Source: Anaerolineales bacterium
GTDB lineage: Bacteria > Chloroflexota > Anaerolineae > Anaerolineales > Villigracilaceae
Reading direction: 5' to 3'
DNA length: 64,000 bases
NCBI GenBank assembly: GCA_030583905.1
Contig: CP129481.1
Span: 3,688,136-3,752,135 of the forward strand
A program made the translations under genes and the position numbers. Position 1 is the first letter of the stretch. Each line of letters begins with the position of its first letter. The notes under the pieces are model-generated. The model saw nothing but the letters and a program-made list of their open reading frames with translations. It made no database searches and was not told the origin of the DNA. Below are positions 1 through 7,536 of this stretch, piece after piece.

Positions 1-193
1 ACGAGTTCGAGCGGATGCCGAGTTCGTGCATGGCATACAGGATGCGCCTATGGACGGGTTTCAAGCCGTCGCGGGCATCGGGCAGGGCGCGCGCCACGAT
101 CACGCTCATGGCGTAATCAAGATAGGCGGAACGCATCTGCTCGTCAATATCAACAGATTCGATGTTTCCTGCGATCATATTCTCTTCAGCCAT
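1..193 (-). CDS. gyrA: DNA gyrase subunit A, N-terminal fragment
   Basis: Only the first 64 codons lie in the window; the gene runs off the left edge. The reverse-strand translation contains YLDYAMSVIVARALPDARDG and KPVHRRILYAMHELG, the highly conserved start of the GyrA/ParC breakage-reunion domain. GyrA is the DNA-cleaving subunit of the type II topoisomerase that introduces negative supercoils. The start ATG at 193 has AAGGAA about 6 nt upstream. A terminator-like hairpin lies in the leader just before it. ParC is the alternative, but the N-terminus reads as GyrA. Confidence 0.9.
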   Translation of the reverse strand, partial: MAEENMIAGNIESVDIDEQMRSAYLDYAMSVIVARALPDARDGLKPVHRRILYAMHELGIRSNS

Positions 194-234
194 AAAAATT
201 CCTTATACGTGGGGAAATTGTCCAAAATTGGCAT

Positions 235-268
235 AAAAAGACACGAAGGTGGGAGAAAACTTCGTGTC
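235..268 (-). terminator. Hairpin plus T-run in the gyrA leader
   Basis: On the minus strand, GACACGAAG and CTTCGTGTC form a perfect 9-bp stem followed by TTTTT. It ends about 42 nt before the gyrA start, so it is either an attenuator in the gyrA leader or the end of a short upstream transcript. Confidence 0.6.
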
Positions 269-303
269 CGCATTAGATGAAGAAAGCGCGTTTTTACAGT
301 GCA

Positions 304-309
304 ATTATA
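304..309 (-). promoter_or_regulatory. gyrA: Possible -10 element for the gyrA transcript
   Basis: The minus strand reads TATAAT here, about 110 nt upstream of gyrA and just upstream of the leader hairpin. No good -35 box is visible, so this is tentative. Confidence 0.35.
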
Positions 310-355
310 CCACCCCTGTCCGTTTTCTGTTGGCATTTTGCCCAGCACGACAAAT

Positions 356-388
356 AAAAAAAGACCCGTTCACATGCGAACGGGTCTT
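356..388 (-). terminator. Rho-independent terminator of tRNA-Leu
   Basis: The arms AAGACCCGTTC and GAACGGGTCTT form an 11-bp stem, followed on the minus strand by a T-run. It lies immediately downstream of the tRNA-Leu gene. Confidence 0.8.
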
Positions 389-391
389 GTG

Positions 392-475
<84 letters not shown>

Positions 476-684
476 ATCTCCATTTGATTGGCGGGATGTA
501 TTTTATCCCAAACGGGCGGAATGTCAATGAGAAAGGATGCGTTTTCAGGGAACAAAATCCGCGGCAGGTTCGTCAACAACAAAGCCCTTGCAAAACTGTC
601 ATTGCCAAACCATTACAGTACTGTTAGGGGAGTATCTTTTTGCAGAAAATTTCGTTATATTATTCATCAGAAAGGAGTTGCGCC

Positions 685-801
685 ATGTTCGTTTTTGCAG
701 TAGTGGTCGTTGTTCTACTGCTCGTCCTGGCGGGTGCGGATTTGTTCGTCGCCCAGTACAGCCCGGATGAACTCAGCAATATGGGAGTTCAAGAGCAATG
801 A
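685..801 (+). CDS. Small single-pass membrane protein (38 aa)
   Basis: A short reading frame starts at ATG 685, 7 nt after a good ribosome binding site (AAAGGAG, 671-677), and is followed by a Rho-independent terminator. The first 20 residues are almost purely hydrophobic (FVFAVVVVVLLLVLAG), so a single membrane helix is expected, with a short acidic tail. I do not recognise the family. The RBS and terminator, rather than homology, support it as a real gene. It stands alone between divergent tRNA-Leu and the next gene. Confidence 0.5.
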   Translation: MFVFAVVVVVLLLVLAGADLFVAQYSPDELSNMGVQEQ

Positions 802-821
802 CGGAAGACCACCCCATCCCT

Positions 822-858
822 AGCCCGATGCGCTGTTCAAGTCGCGTCGGGCTTTTTT
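822..858 (+). terminator. Rho-independent terminator
   Basis: AGCCCGATGCG pairs with CGCGTCGGGCT around a short loop and is followed by TTTTTT. It ends the transcript of the 38-aa membrane protein. Confidence 0.75.
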
Positions 859-959
859 ATTGATCGGTTTTCCCTACCGAACGGTAGGTTTCGATGGATT
901 GCGATATAATACACAAGCCCGCCCGAGCGGATCGTCTCCTCGCCACAAGGAATTACAGC

Positions 960-1244
960 ATGGAAATTCGACCTTTCTTTACAATGATCGAAAAAATGAT
1001 CCAAGTGACGGACGGCATCGTCGTTATGGAAGATCACAATGGATTTCCGTTCAACGATTCCAATCTCTATCTGGTGGATACCCACGGAAATGTCGCTTGG
1101 AAGGCGGAAAAACCGGAGGCGAGGGCGCTGTATTCGAAGATCAAATTGAACGAAGACCGCACCCTGTCCACCTTTACCACGCACGGCTACCTGTGCGAGG
1201 TTGACCTGAAGGACGGCAAGATCATCAGCAAATCCAGGTTATAG
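960..1244 (+). CDS. Hypothetical protein (94 aa)
   Basis: The start ATG at 960 is preceded by AAGGA; a longer version from 894 lacks an RBS. The protein has alternating beta-strand-like segments (LYLVDTHGNVAWKAE; YLCEVDLKDGKI), which suggests a small beta-rich fold such as two propeller-like strands. No signal peptide or membrane helix is visible. It is followed 12 nt later by a small membrane protein, so the two are probably cotranscribed. I do not recognise the family. Confidence 0.55.
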   Translation: MEIRPFFTMIEKMIQVTDGIVVMEDHNGFPFNDSNLYLVDTHGNVAWKAEKPEARALYSKIKLNEDRTLSTFTTHGYLCEVDLKDGKIISKSRL

Positions 1245-1256
1245 AGAAAACATTCC

Positions 1257-1541
1257 GTGCTTCCTGAAAACCCCTCCCTTATTTTTGTCATCGTATTTTT
1301 ACTTTTTAGTTTGTTATTCTTTTCCAATACCTACAAATTGTGGTTCAAAACGGACCAGTACTATCAAGAACTTCGGGACAGCCTGACACGCGAGCCTTCG
1401 GTCTATCCATTTCGTGAGTTCTTTCTAAAACGGCTGGAAAACCGCAAGCGCTGGGAAGTGGAGCAGAAGATCTTCAGCCTGCTCGGCGTCGCGGCGGTTT
1501 TCATTGCGGATGTGTTGGTGGTGGCAGCATATTTGGGATAA
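1257..1541 (+). CDS. Two-helix membrane protein (94 aa)
   Basis: This frame starts at GTG 1257, only 12 nt after the preceding gene. Residues about 7-25 (LIFVIVFLLFSLLFFSN) and 74-92 (IFSLLGVAAVFIADVLVVAAYL) are hydrophobic, giving two membrane helices joined by a charged, arginine- and lysine-rich loop. I recognise no family. The GTG start is the only in-frame start near the beginning, and an RBS is not obvious. Confidence 0.5.
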   Translation: MLPENPSLIFVIVFLLFSLLFFSNTYKLWFKTDQYYQELRDSLTREPSVYPFREFFLKRLENRKRWEVEQKIFSLLGVAAVFIADVLVVAAYLG

Positions 1542-1571
1542 TTTTGATTTCCTATTACCGTTGGAGAAGAA

Positions 1572-2078
1572 ATGGGTGAAGTTAACTGGATTGCATCATT
1601 ATTAATTGGCGTGATAATCTCTATTCCAATAGGAATTTTGACAAATATTCTGACACCAATTATTCAAGACAAAATTGAAAAAGCAACTCTATCCACTCAA
1701 ACAAAAAAATTAGAAAGACTAAGGCGAGAATTTAACACGGTACAAGAATTGCATGAAACTCCAAATCTTTTTTTGACTACGCTTGCGAAAAACCTAATTT
1801 CTGCACTAAGAACAATATTATTGAGTATTGCAATTATCTTTATCGTTCTTGGTTTTTTTATTCTAAATGAATATTTTGAAGTTAATATTCGGTCGCTAGT
1901 TGTGCTTATCGCTATTTATTTTTTAGTGGTGTTCGGTGAATATAATCAAGCAGGAAAGTTTACTGATACTATTCTTCGTTTGTTAAACTACGAAAAATAT
2001 AAAGTGGATATTGCATCACAAATAAGCGAGTTGGAAAAAATAAATAAAGAAAATAAAAAATCACGGAGGAAACCTTGA
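1572..2078 (+). CDS. AT-rich membrane protein (168 aa)
   Basis: The ATG at 1572 has GGAGAAGA upstream. Residues 7-30 form one hydrophobic segment; two more lie near residues 76-98 (ALRTILLSIAIIFIVLGFFI) and 107-125. A charged coiled region follows each, and the C-terminus is lysine-rich. Base composition is far more AT-rich than the neighbouring etf genes, suggesting recent acquisition. Its stop codon overlaps the TTG start of etfB, so translation may be coupled. Function unknown. Confidence 0.55.
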   Translation: MGEVNWIASLLIGVIISIPIGILTNILTPIIQDKIEKATLSTQTKKLERLRREFNTVQELHETPNLFLTTLAKNLISALRTILLSIAIIFIVLGFFILNEYFEVNIRSLVVLIAIYFLVVFGEYNQAGKFTDTILRLLNYEKYKVDIASQISELEKINKENKKSRRKP

Positions 2079-2845
2079 AAATCATCGCATGTATCAAGCA
2101 AGTCCCCGACTCGGAAGCGAAAGTAAAAGCCGAGGGCGGGCAGGTCTCATGGGGGGACGCGCCGCTGGTCATCAACCCGTTCGACGAGTACGCCGTCGAA
2201 GGCGCGCTTCAGCAGAAGGAAGCCCTCAGCGGCACGGTCACTGCCCTGTGCATCGGACCCGAATCCGCGAAGGAGGCGCTCAAGCACGCGCTCGCCATGG
2301 GCGCGGATGAAGCCATCCTCGTCTCCGACCCGGCGCTCGAAAACCTCGACACCGCAGGCGCGGCAAAAGTGCTTGCAGCGGCGATCCAAAAGATCGGCGA
2401 CGCCGATATGGTCATGTTCGGGCGGCAGACGCTCGACAACGGCGCAGGGTTGACCCCCGCGCAAACTGCCAGAGTCCTCGGGTATCCCATGCTTGGGTTG
2501 GTTGGCAGCATCAAGGTCGAAGGAAGCGCGGTCACGGTCGAAAGAGTGCTCGAAGAGGGCAGGCAGATCGTCAAGGCGAACCTTCCCGCCGTGTTCAGCC
2601 TCGTCCAAAGCATCGGCGAACCGCGCTACCCGTCGTTCATGGGCATCCGCAAAGCCTCGAAGGCGAACATCCCTGTCTGGTCGCTGGCTGACCTCGGCAT
2701 CAGCGCGCCTGCGCCGGTCGTGACGCGCACCGAGTTGATGAACCCGCCCGTGCAGGAAACCGCCATCGAAATGATCACGGGTGAAACGCCCGCCGAGATC
2801 GCCGAAAAACTCGCCGACAAAATCATCGCGGAGAAAGTGCTATGA
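2075..2845 (+). CDS. etfB: Electron transfer flavoprotein subunit beta
   Basis: EtfB binds AMP and helps form the FAD-containing ETF heterodimer that carries electrons from acyl-CoA dehydrogenases and related enzymes to the quinone pool. The 256-aa length is typical. Family features include MKIIACIKQVPDSEAKV at the start, INPFDEYAVEGAL, and the nucleotide-binding segment FGRQTLDNGAGLTPAQTARV. Translation starts at TTG 2075, chosen because GGAGG lies 6 nt upstream and the family starts here. The stop overlaps the ATG of etfA by 4 nt, so the two subunits are translationally coupled. Confidence 0.95.
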   Translation: MKIIACIKQVPDSEAKVKAEGGQVSWGDAPLVINPFDEYAVEGALQQKEALSGTVTALCIGPESAKEALKHALAMGADEAILVSDPALENLDTAGAAKVLAAAIQKIGDADMVMFGRQTLDNGAGLTPAQTARVLGYPMLGLVGSIKVEGSAVTVERVLEEGRQIVKANLPAVFSLVQSIGEPRYPSFMGIRKASKANIPVWSLADLGISAPAPVVTRTELMNPPVQETAIEMITGETPAEIAEKLADKIIAEKVL

Positions 2846-3855
2846 AAACCTTCGTTTATATCGACCACTTCAAAGGCGAAATCCAGCCCTCCTCGTGGGA
2901 GGCGTTGGGACTTGCAAAAACATTCGGCACAGCGGTTGCGCTGGTCTTCGGCGCCGGCGTGGATGACGTTGCGAAAGCTGCGCTGGAATATGGCGCGGAT
3001 GAAGTCCTCGTTGCGGATGACGCCTCACTGGCGGATTACCGCGCTGAGACATATGCATCCACCCTCTCCGCGCTCGCTTCTTCCCAAAGCCCGGACCTGA
3101 TCCTGTTCCCGACGACTGCCCGCACCCGTGAAATGGCGGCGATGGCAGCCGTGGATTTGAACACCGGCGTGCTGACCGATCTGATGGCGCTCGAAGCGAA
3201 CGGCGATTCGTTCATTGCGACCCGCCCGATCTACGAAGGCAAAGTGCTGGAGAAGACCACCTGCTCCGCCAAGCCTGTGATGGCGACCATCCGCGGACGC
3301 GCTTTCCCGAAGCCTGAGCGTGAAGCAGGCAAAAGCGGAACGGTTACAAAGGTTGCCGCGGCTGGCGAAGCGAAATCCAGCGTGGAAGGTTACTCCGCCT
3401 CCGAAGGCGCGGTCAACCTCGGTGATGCGCCCGTCATCGTCTCCGGCGGACGCGGCGTCTCGAACAATCCGTCCCTCACTCCGCCTGATGGCATGGACGA
3501 AAAACAAGCGGAGATCTGGCGCGCCCAGCAAGGCTTTGCGCTGGTTACTGAACTCGCCCAACTACTCGGCGGCGCGGTCGGCGCAAGCCGCGCGGCGGTG
3601 GACGGCGGCTACATCACCTACGCCCACCAAGTCGGGCAGACCGGCAAGGTCGTCGCCCCTGACTTGTACATCGCCTGCGGCATCTCCGGCGCGATCCAGC
3701 ATCTGGTCGGGATGCGCAATGCCAAATTGATCGTCGCCATCAACAAAGACGCCGACGCGCCCATCTTCAAACAAGCCCGTTACGGCGTGGTCGGCGACCT
3801 GTTCCAAATCGTCCCCGCACTGACGGAGGCAATGAAGAAGAAGCTGGGGAAGTAA
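2842..3855 (+). CDS. etfA: Electron transfer flavoprotein subunit alpha
   Basis: The alpha subunit of ETF carries the FAD. The N-terminal half resembles EtfB, and the C-terminal half has the classic FAD-binding domain: IVSGGRG near residue 200, then HQVGQTGKVVAP and the GISGAIQHLVG loop, ending in the NKDADAPIF helix. The length (337 aa) is normal. The start ATG overlaps etfB (ATGA). A strong terminator follows. A second copy of its 3' end and terminator occurs after the next gene. Confidence 0.95.
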   Translation: MKTFVYIDHFKGEIQPSSWEALGLAKTFGTAVALVFGAGVDDVAKAALEYGADEVLVADDASLADYRAETYASTLSALASSQSPDLILFPTTARTREMAAMAAVDLNTGVLTDLMALEANGDSFIATRPIYEGKVLEKTTCSAKPVMATIRGRAFPKPEREAGKSGTVTKVAAAGEAKSSVEGYSASEGAVNLGDAPVIVSGGRGVSNNPSLTPPDGMDEKQAEIWRAQQGFALVTELAQLLGGAVGASRAAVDGGYITYAHQVGQTGKVVAPDLYIACGISGAIQHLVGMRNAKLIVAINKDADAPIFKQARYGVVGDLFQIVPALTEAMKKKLGK

Positions 3856-3914
3856 TTTGTAACGCATATGTGAACGGAAACTTCCGAAGTCAAAATGGCT
3901 TCGGAAGTCTTTTT
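3843..3914 (+). repeat. Direct repeat copy 1: etfA 3' end plus terminator
   Basis: This segment of about 72 bp, from the last etfA codons through the terminator T-run, recurs at 5745-5817 with few differences. The two copies flank the SLH protein gene. Confidence 0.7.
3880..3914 (+). terminator. Rho-independent terminator after etfA
   Basis: ACTTCCGAAG and CTTCGGAAGT form a 10-bp stem with a 9-nt loop, followed by a T-run. It ends the etfBA transcript. Confidence 0.85.
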
Positions 3915-4013
3915 ATCCTTCTTGCAATATATCTTTGCTTTTATACTTTATAATCGCGTGAAATATTGCTCAAAATTTAGAAAGCACACATCAATGTGTA
4001 CTGGGAGATCACT

Positions 4014-5726
4014 GTGAAACCTGTTTTAGAAAAAATTATTTATGCTTATATCTGTGTAAGCGTAATGCTTACCCTGACAGGAACACAACCTGTTTATGCT
4101 GCCAGTTTTACTGCCGCCACTGCCGCAGAATTGATTGCAGCCATCAACACTTCCAATTCCAATGGGCAGGATGACACGATTACTTTAACCAACGATATTG
4201 TTCTTACAGAAGAAAATGTTGATTTCGGCGGCGGCAATGGATTGCCTTTGGTTGCTGCAGATGGAGGAAAAAGCCTGACGATTGACGGCGCGGGTTATTC
4301 CATCTCCCGCTCGTCGGTTGGCGGTACACCCGTGTTTAGGCTTTTGTACATCACTGCAGGCGCGGTAGTCACATTGCAGAATCTAACTTTTTCAAATGGA
4401 AGCAATGGCTCACCCGGCGGCGCAATCTTAAATGCGGGTACATTAACAATCAAAAACTCATCTTTTATCTCCAATACCGCTGGTAGCGGCGGCGCCATTC
4501 ATAATTATCTTAATGCTGTCTTGAATATTCAAGACAGCGTCTTTACTGGAAACAGCACAACATCACTATCGGGCGGCGCTATTTATAGCACAGGGAATTC
4601 CGTAATTATTAACGGCAGCACATTTACGGGAAATACAACTGCCCAAAATGGAGGTGCAATTTCAATGATTGGCGGGGACACATTAAGCATTACAAACAGC
4701 ACTTTTGTTAATAACACAGCTGCGACATTTGGCGGCGGCATATATAATTTTGGCAATTACGGGGTGGAAATCATCAATACTACATTTTTCAATAACGCGG
4801 CTGGTGACGGCGGGTCAGTCTATAACGAATCTGGATCTGTAACACTAAGAAATAGCCTCCTCGCGGTGGATATTTTTTTGATGGTCAACTGCGGCGGAAG
4901 CATCATTGCCGGGGTGGATAACATTGCAACCGACACCACCTGTGCCTCTTCCATGCCGGTATCTTTCAATCAACTCAAACTTGGGACGTTGGGGAATTAT
5001 AGCGGAAGCACGCAGACCATTCCACTTTTGGCGGGTTCCCCTGCGATTGACCACGTCAGCGTGGATGGGGCTTACTGCCCCGCAACCGACCAGCGCGGCG
5101 TGACGCGTCCGCAGGGATCCGCTTGTGATGTTGGCGCGTACGAAAAACTCGGCAGTCCCTATCCCACCTTTGCTGATGTACCGGTAGATAGCTTTGGCTG
5201 GGCACATATCGAATCGATCTATGCAGCTGGTATCACCGGCGGATGCACGACCTCTCCGCTCAACTACTGCCCCGGCAATCCCGTCACCCGCGCACAGATG
5301 GCGATCTTCCTCCTGCGTGGCATTCACGGATCGGGATATGCACCGGCTGCCCCTGCAGGGGATGTCTTCAGCGATGTCCCAAGTACTGCCTTCGCCGCTG
5401 CATGGATCGAGCAGCTCTTTGCAGAAGGAATCACAGGAGGATGTGGGGGTGGGAATTACTGTCCTAATAATCCAGTCACCCGCGCTCAGATGGCGATTTT
5501 CCTCCTGCGCGCCAAGTATGGAAGTGATTACACTCCTCCTCCGCCCACTGGCATTTTATTTGATGACATTCCCGCCAATGCTTTTGCAGCCGCCTGGATC
5601 GAACAACTGGCTGCTGAAGGCATCACATCCGGTTGTGGCGGTGGGAATTACTGCCCGAATAACACAGTCACCCGCGCCCAAATGGCGGTGTTCATCCAGA
5701 AAACCTTTGCATTGCCACTTCCATAA
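4014..5726 (+). CDS. Secreted beta-helix protein with three SLH domains
   Basis: A cell-surface protein of about 570 residues. I prefer the GTG at 4014 because GGGAG lies about 6 nt upstream and it gives a clean signal peptide (lysine, then a hydrophobic stretch ending in PVYA); a GTG at 3996 is possible. Residues about 30-330 are a right-handed parallel beta-helix with repeated GGAI, NSTF and NNTA turns, ending in the conserved GSPAIDHV..CPATDQRGVTRPQG block of choice-of-anchor Q proteins. The C-terminal 180 residues hold three SLH repeats (FxDVP..W..AGITGGC..YCPxNPVTRAQMAIFLLR) that bind cell-wall polymers. It is flanked by a direct repeat of the etfA terminator. Confidence 0.88.
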   Translation: MKPVLEKIIYAYICVSVMLTLTGTQPVYAASFTAATAAELIAAINTSNSNGQDDTITLTNDIVLTEENVDFGGGNGLPLVAADGGKSLTIDGAGYSISRSSVGGTPVFRLLYITAGAVVTLQNLTFSNGSNGSPGGAILNAGTLTIKNSSFISNTAGSGGAIHNYLNAVLNIQDSVFTGNSTTSLSGGAIYSTGNSVIINGSTFTGNTTAQNGGAISMIGGDTLSITNSTFVNNTAATFGGGIYNFGNYGVEIINTTFFNNAAGDGGSVYNESGSVTLRNSLLAVDIFLMVNCGGSIIAGVDNIATDTTCASSMPVSFNQLKLGTLGNYSGSTQTIPLLAGSPAIDHVSVDGAYCPATDQRGVTRPQGSACDVGAYEKLGSPYPTFADVPVDSFGWAHIESIYAAGITGGCTTSPLNYCPGNPVTRAQMAIFLLRGIHGSGYAPAAPAGDVFSDVPSTAFAAAWIEQLFAEGITGGCGGGNYCPNNPVTRAQMAIFLLRAKYGSDYTPPPPTGILFDDIPANAFAAAWIEQLAAEGITSGCGGGNYCPNNTVTRAQMAVFIQKTFALPLP

Positions 5727-5744
5727 AAGAAAAAACTGAAAAGA

Positions 5745-5817
5745 GTTGGGAAAGTGATTTGTAACGCAAATGTGAACGGAAACTTCCGAAGCCATTTTGG
5801 CTTCGGAAGTCTTTTTT
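5745..5817 (+). repeat. Direct repeat copy 2: etfA-like 3' end plus terminator
   Basis: Near-identical to 3843-3914. The frame ending in TGA at 5756 even reads ELGK-stop, resembling the KLGK-stop end of EtfA, so it looks like a duplicated gene end. Confidence 0.7.
5782..5817 (+). terminator. Rho-independent terminator after the SLH gene
   Basis: The same ACTTCCGAAG..CTTCGGAAGT stem as after etfA, followed by TTTTTT. Confidence 0.85.
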
Positions 5818-5878
5818 ATTCTCAAGATCAGATAAACCGTCTCTGACGACCACCAAACCTGCTTCAAACCATCCAAAT

Positions 5879-5896
5879 ACCATCCACACGGATGTT
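5879..5896 (+). promoter_or_regulatory. Upstream operator half of the RHH regulator
   Basis: ACCATC-N6-GATGTT, an imperfect copy of the palindrome at 5939, lies just upstream of the -35 box. A further ACCATC half-site is at 5868-5873. Confidence 0.45.
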
Positions 5897-5901
5897 TTTT
5901 C

Positions 5902-5929
5902 TTGACAAAACCGGAAAACTGCGTAAAAT
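5902..5929 (+). promoter_or_regulatory. Sigma70-type promoter of the RHH-GNAT operon
   Basis: TTGACA (5902-5907), a 16-nt spacer and TAAAAT (5924-5929) lie between two copies of the ACCATC/GATGGT inverted repeat. Confidence 0.7.
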
Positions 5930-5938
5930 ACTCCCTAA

Positions 5939-5956
5939 ACCATCCATACAGATGGT
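5939..5956 (+). promoter_or_regulatory. Operator palindrome over the transcription start
   Basis: ACCATC-N6-GATGGT is a perfect 6-bp inverted repeat lying about 10-27 nt after the -10 box and just before the ribosome binding site. It is well placed for repression by the RHH protein it precedes. Confidence 0.6.
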
Positions 5957-5971
5957 AAGGAGATGATAGTT

Positions 5972-6364
5972 ATGCCTGAAACAGAGAAAATCACCATCAA
6001 TGTCGGCGCCGTGGACCTCGGCAAGATCGACCTGCTCGTGGAGCAGGGGCACTACTCAAACCGCACGGATTTCATCCGAACGGCGATCCGCTCGCAATTG
6101 GAAAAGCACGTCATCGAGGTGCAACAGTCAGTGACGCGCCACTCTTTCGGCGTAGGGGCGTTTAGCCACAGCTTGGCAGATTTTGAACGCTACAAGGCGA
6201 AAGGCGAGAAGATGAAGATCGATGTGATCGGGCTGTATAACATCGCGTCGGACGTGCCCGCAGAACTGGTGAACGAAGTAGTAGAGTACGTCAAAGTGTA
6301 TGGCATCTTTCAAGCCAGCAGCGCTGTGAAGGATTTATTGGCGAAAGCCGGAAAGATCCGATAG
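5972..6364 (+). CDS. Ribbon-helix-helix (CopG-like) transcriptional regulator
   Basis: The first 45 residues show the RHH DNA-binding fold: an N-terminal strand (EKITINVGAVDLGKIDLLV) followed by YSNRTDFIRTAIRSQLEKH. RHH proteins bind short palindromes as dimers. The remaining 85 residues are an uncharacterised C-terminal domain. The RBS AAGGAG (5957-5962) abuts the ATG at 5963, so the ATG at 5972 with a 9-nt spacer is the better start (130 aa). Inverted repeats around its own promoter suggest autoregulation. It lies 9 bp from the acetyltransferase gene, which it probably controls. Confidence 0.75.
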   Translation: MPETEKITINVGAVDLGKIDLLVEQGHYSNRTDFIRTAIRSQLEKHVIEVQQSVTRHSFGVGAFSHSLADFERYKAKGEKMKIDVIGLYNIASDVPAELVNEVVEYVKVYGIFQASSAVKDLLAKAGKIR

Positions 6365-6373
6365 GGTATTTTT

Positions 6374-7363
6374 ATGAACAACATGAACAAATACAACTTC
6401 CGTTCGTTTGCAGGAAAAAGCGATTTCCCAAAAATGGCAAAATTGATCCAGGATATTGAGGCGGCAGGGAACTCCCAAAACTGGGTTACTGCTGAAGATG
6501 TTGAGCGCGATTATGAACATCTTGTCAACTCAACCCCGGAAACCGACATGCTCATGGTCGAAGATCAGCAGGGCAGCCTAATCGCCTATGTCCGTGTCGG
6601 CTGGGAGATGGACGATGAAAAGCGGCAGGTCTTCAGCTTTCCGTTCAACATTCACCCGGCGGAAAGCAATCAGGAACTGCACAACCACCTGCTGGGCTGG
6701 GTCGAGAAGCGTTCTGTCGAAGTCGCCGCCGAGATCAACGCATCTGACAGGCACGTCCTGCGGGCATTTTTAGGCAACATCGAAAAAGAAGCGTTGAGAG
6801 AAGCCGCACTTCAAACCCAAGGTTTCAAGCCTGTGCGTTATATGAACCGCATGACGCGCGATCTGAATGAGCCCATCGAAGTCCCGCCCATGCCGGAAGG
6901 TCTTGAGGTCCGCCCGGTTTCTGAAACTCATTATCGCGCAGTCATAAACGGACTTGATGAAGCCTTCCGGGACCATTGGGGGCACAGTCCATTTCGAGAG
7001 GAAAACTACCAAAGCTTTATCTCCAGCCCATTCTTCAAACCGTCACTCTGGCAGATCGCCTGGGATGGCGAAGAAGTTGCCGCAGGGATCCTGAACACCG
7101 TGGACGAAGAGGCGAACAAGCAGTTCAATATCAAACGCGGCATGACCGATCCCATCTTCACACGCCGCCCCTGGCGCAAACGCGGGGTGGCACGCGCCCT
7201 GCTCATGCGCAGCCTGCAAATGTTCAAAGACATGGGCATGACCGAAGCCATGCTGGGCGTGGATACACAAAATCCGAGCGGCGCTTTCGTCTTATATGAA
7301 AGTTGCGGCTTCAAGCCCGTCCAGCGCAGTGTCGTCTTTGAGAAGGACATCACTCCAAACTAA
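6374..7363 (+). CDS. GNAT acetyltransferase with two tandem domains
   Basis: A 329-residue protein with two GCN5-related N-acetyltransferase-like halves. The first half (about 1-160) is degenerate. The second (about 175-329) carries the acetyl-CoA-binding motif RRPWRKRGVARALLMRSL and the C-terminal NPSGAFVLYESCGFKP signature. The substrate cannot be inferred; double-GNAT proteins include aminoglycoside-type and mycothiol-type enzymes. It lies 9 bp downstream of the RHH regulator in one operon, and an inverted repeat follows the stop codon. Confidence 0.8.
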   Translation: MNNMNKYNFRSFAGKSDFPKMAKLIQDIEAAGNSQNWVTAEDVERDYEHLVNSTPETDMLMVEDQQGSLIAYVRVGWEMDDEKRQVFSFPFNIHPAESNQELHNHLLGWVEKRSVEVAAEINASDRHVLRAFLGNIEKEALREAALQTQGFKPVRYMNRMTRDLNEPIEVPPMPEGLEVRPVSETHYRAVINGLDEAFRDHWGHSPFREENYQSFISSPFFKPSLWQIAWDGEEVAAGILNTVDEEANKQFNIKRGMTDPIFTRRPWRKRGVARALLMRSLQMFKDMGMTEAMLGVDTQNPSGAFVLYESCGFKPVQRSVVFEKDITPN

Positions 7364-7402
7364 AAATAACCCGCCGGAAGGCATCTAAGAATTAAGAATA
7401 TC

Positions 7403-7442
7403 AATAATGGGTTGAAAAAATCAATTTTTCCAACCCATTATT
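7403..7442. repeat. 12-bp inverted repeat between GNAT and MFS genes
   Basis: AATAATGGGTTG (7403-7414) pairs with CAACCCATTATT (7431-7442). There is no T-run directly after it. It could be a weak terminator of the GNAT operon or an operator upstream of the MFS promoter. Confidence 0.5.
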
Positions 7443-7463
7443 ATTAGAATTCGCCCATTTCTA

Positions 7464-7491
7464 TTGACAAAAATCAATTAACAAGTAAAAT
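7464..7491 (+). promoter_or_regulatory. Promoter of the MFS transporter gene
   Basis: TTGACA (7464-7469), a 16-nt spacer and TAAAAT (7486-7491), about 45 nt before the start codon. The spacing matches the RHH promoter upstream. Confidence 0.65.
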
Positions 7492-7536
7492 ATTCTTAGT
7501 TTTGCAGGATAAAATTCAAATTTTATCAAGGTGAGC

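Noticed and set aside
7403..7442. Insertion-sequence end
   Set aside because: The inverted repeat is 12 bp with a 16-nt spacer and no transposase or target duplication is nearby.
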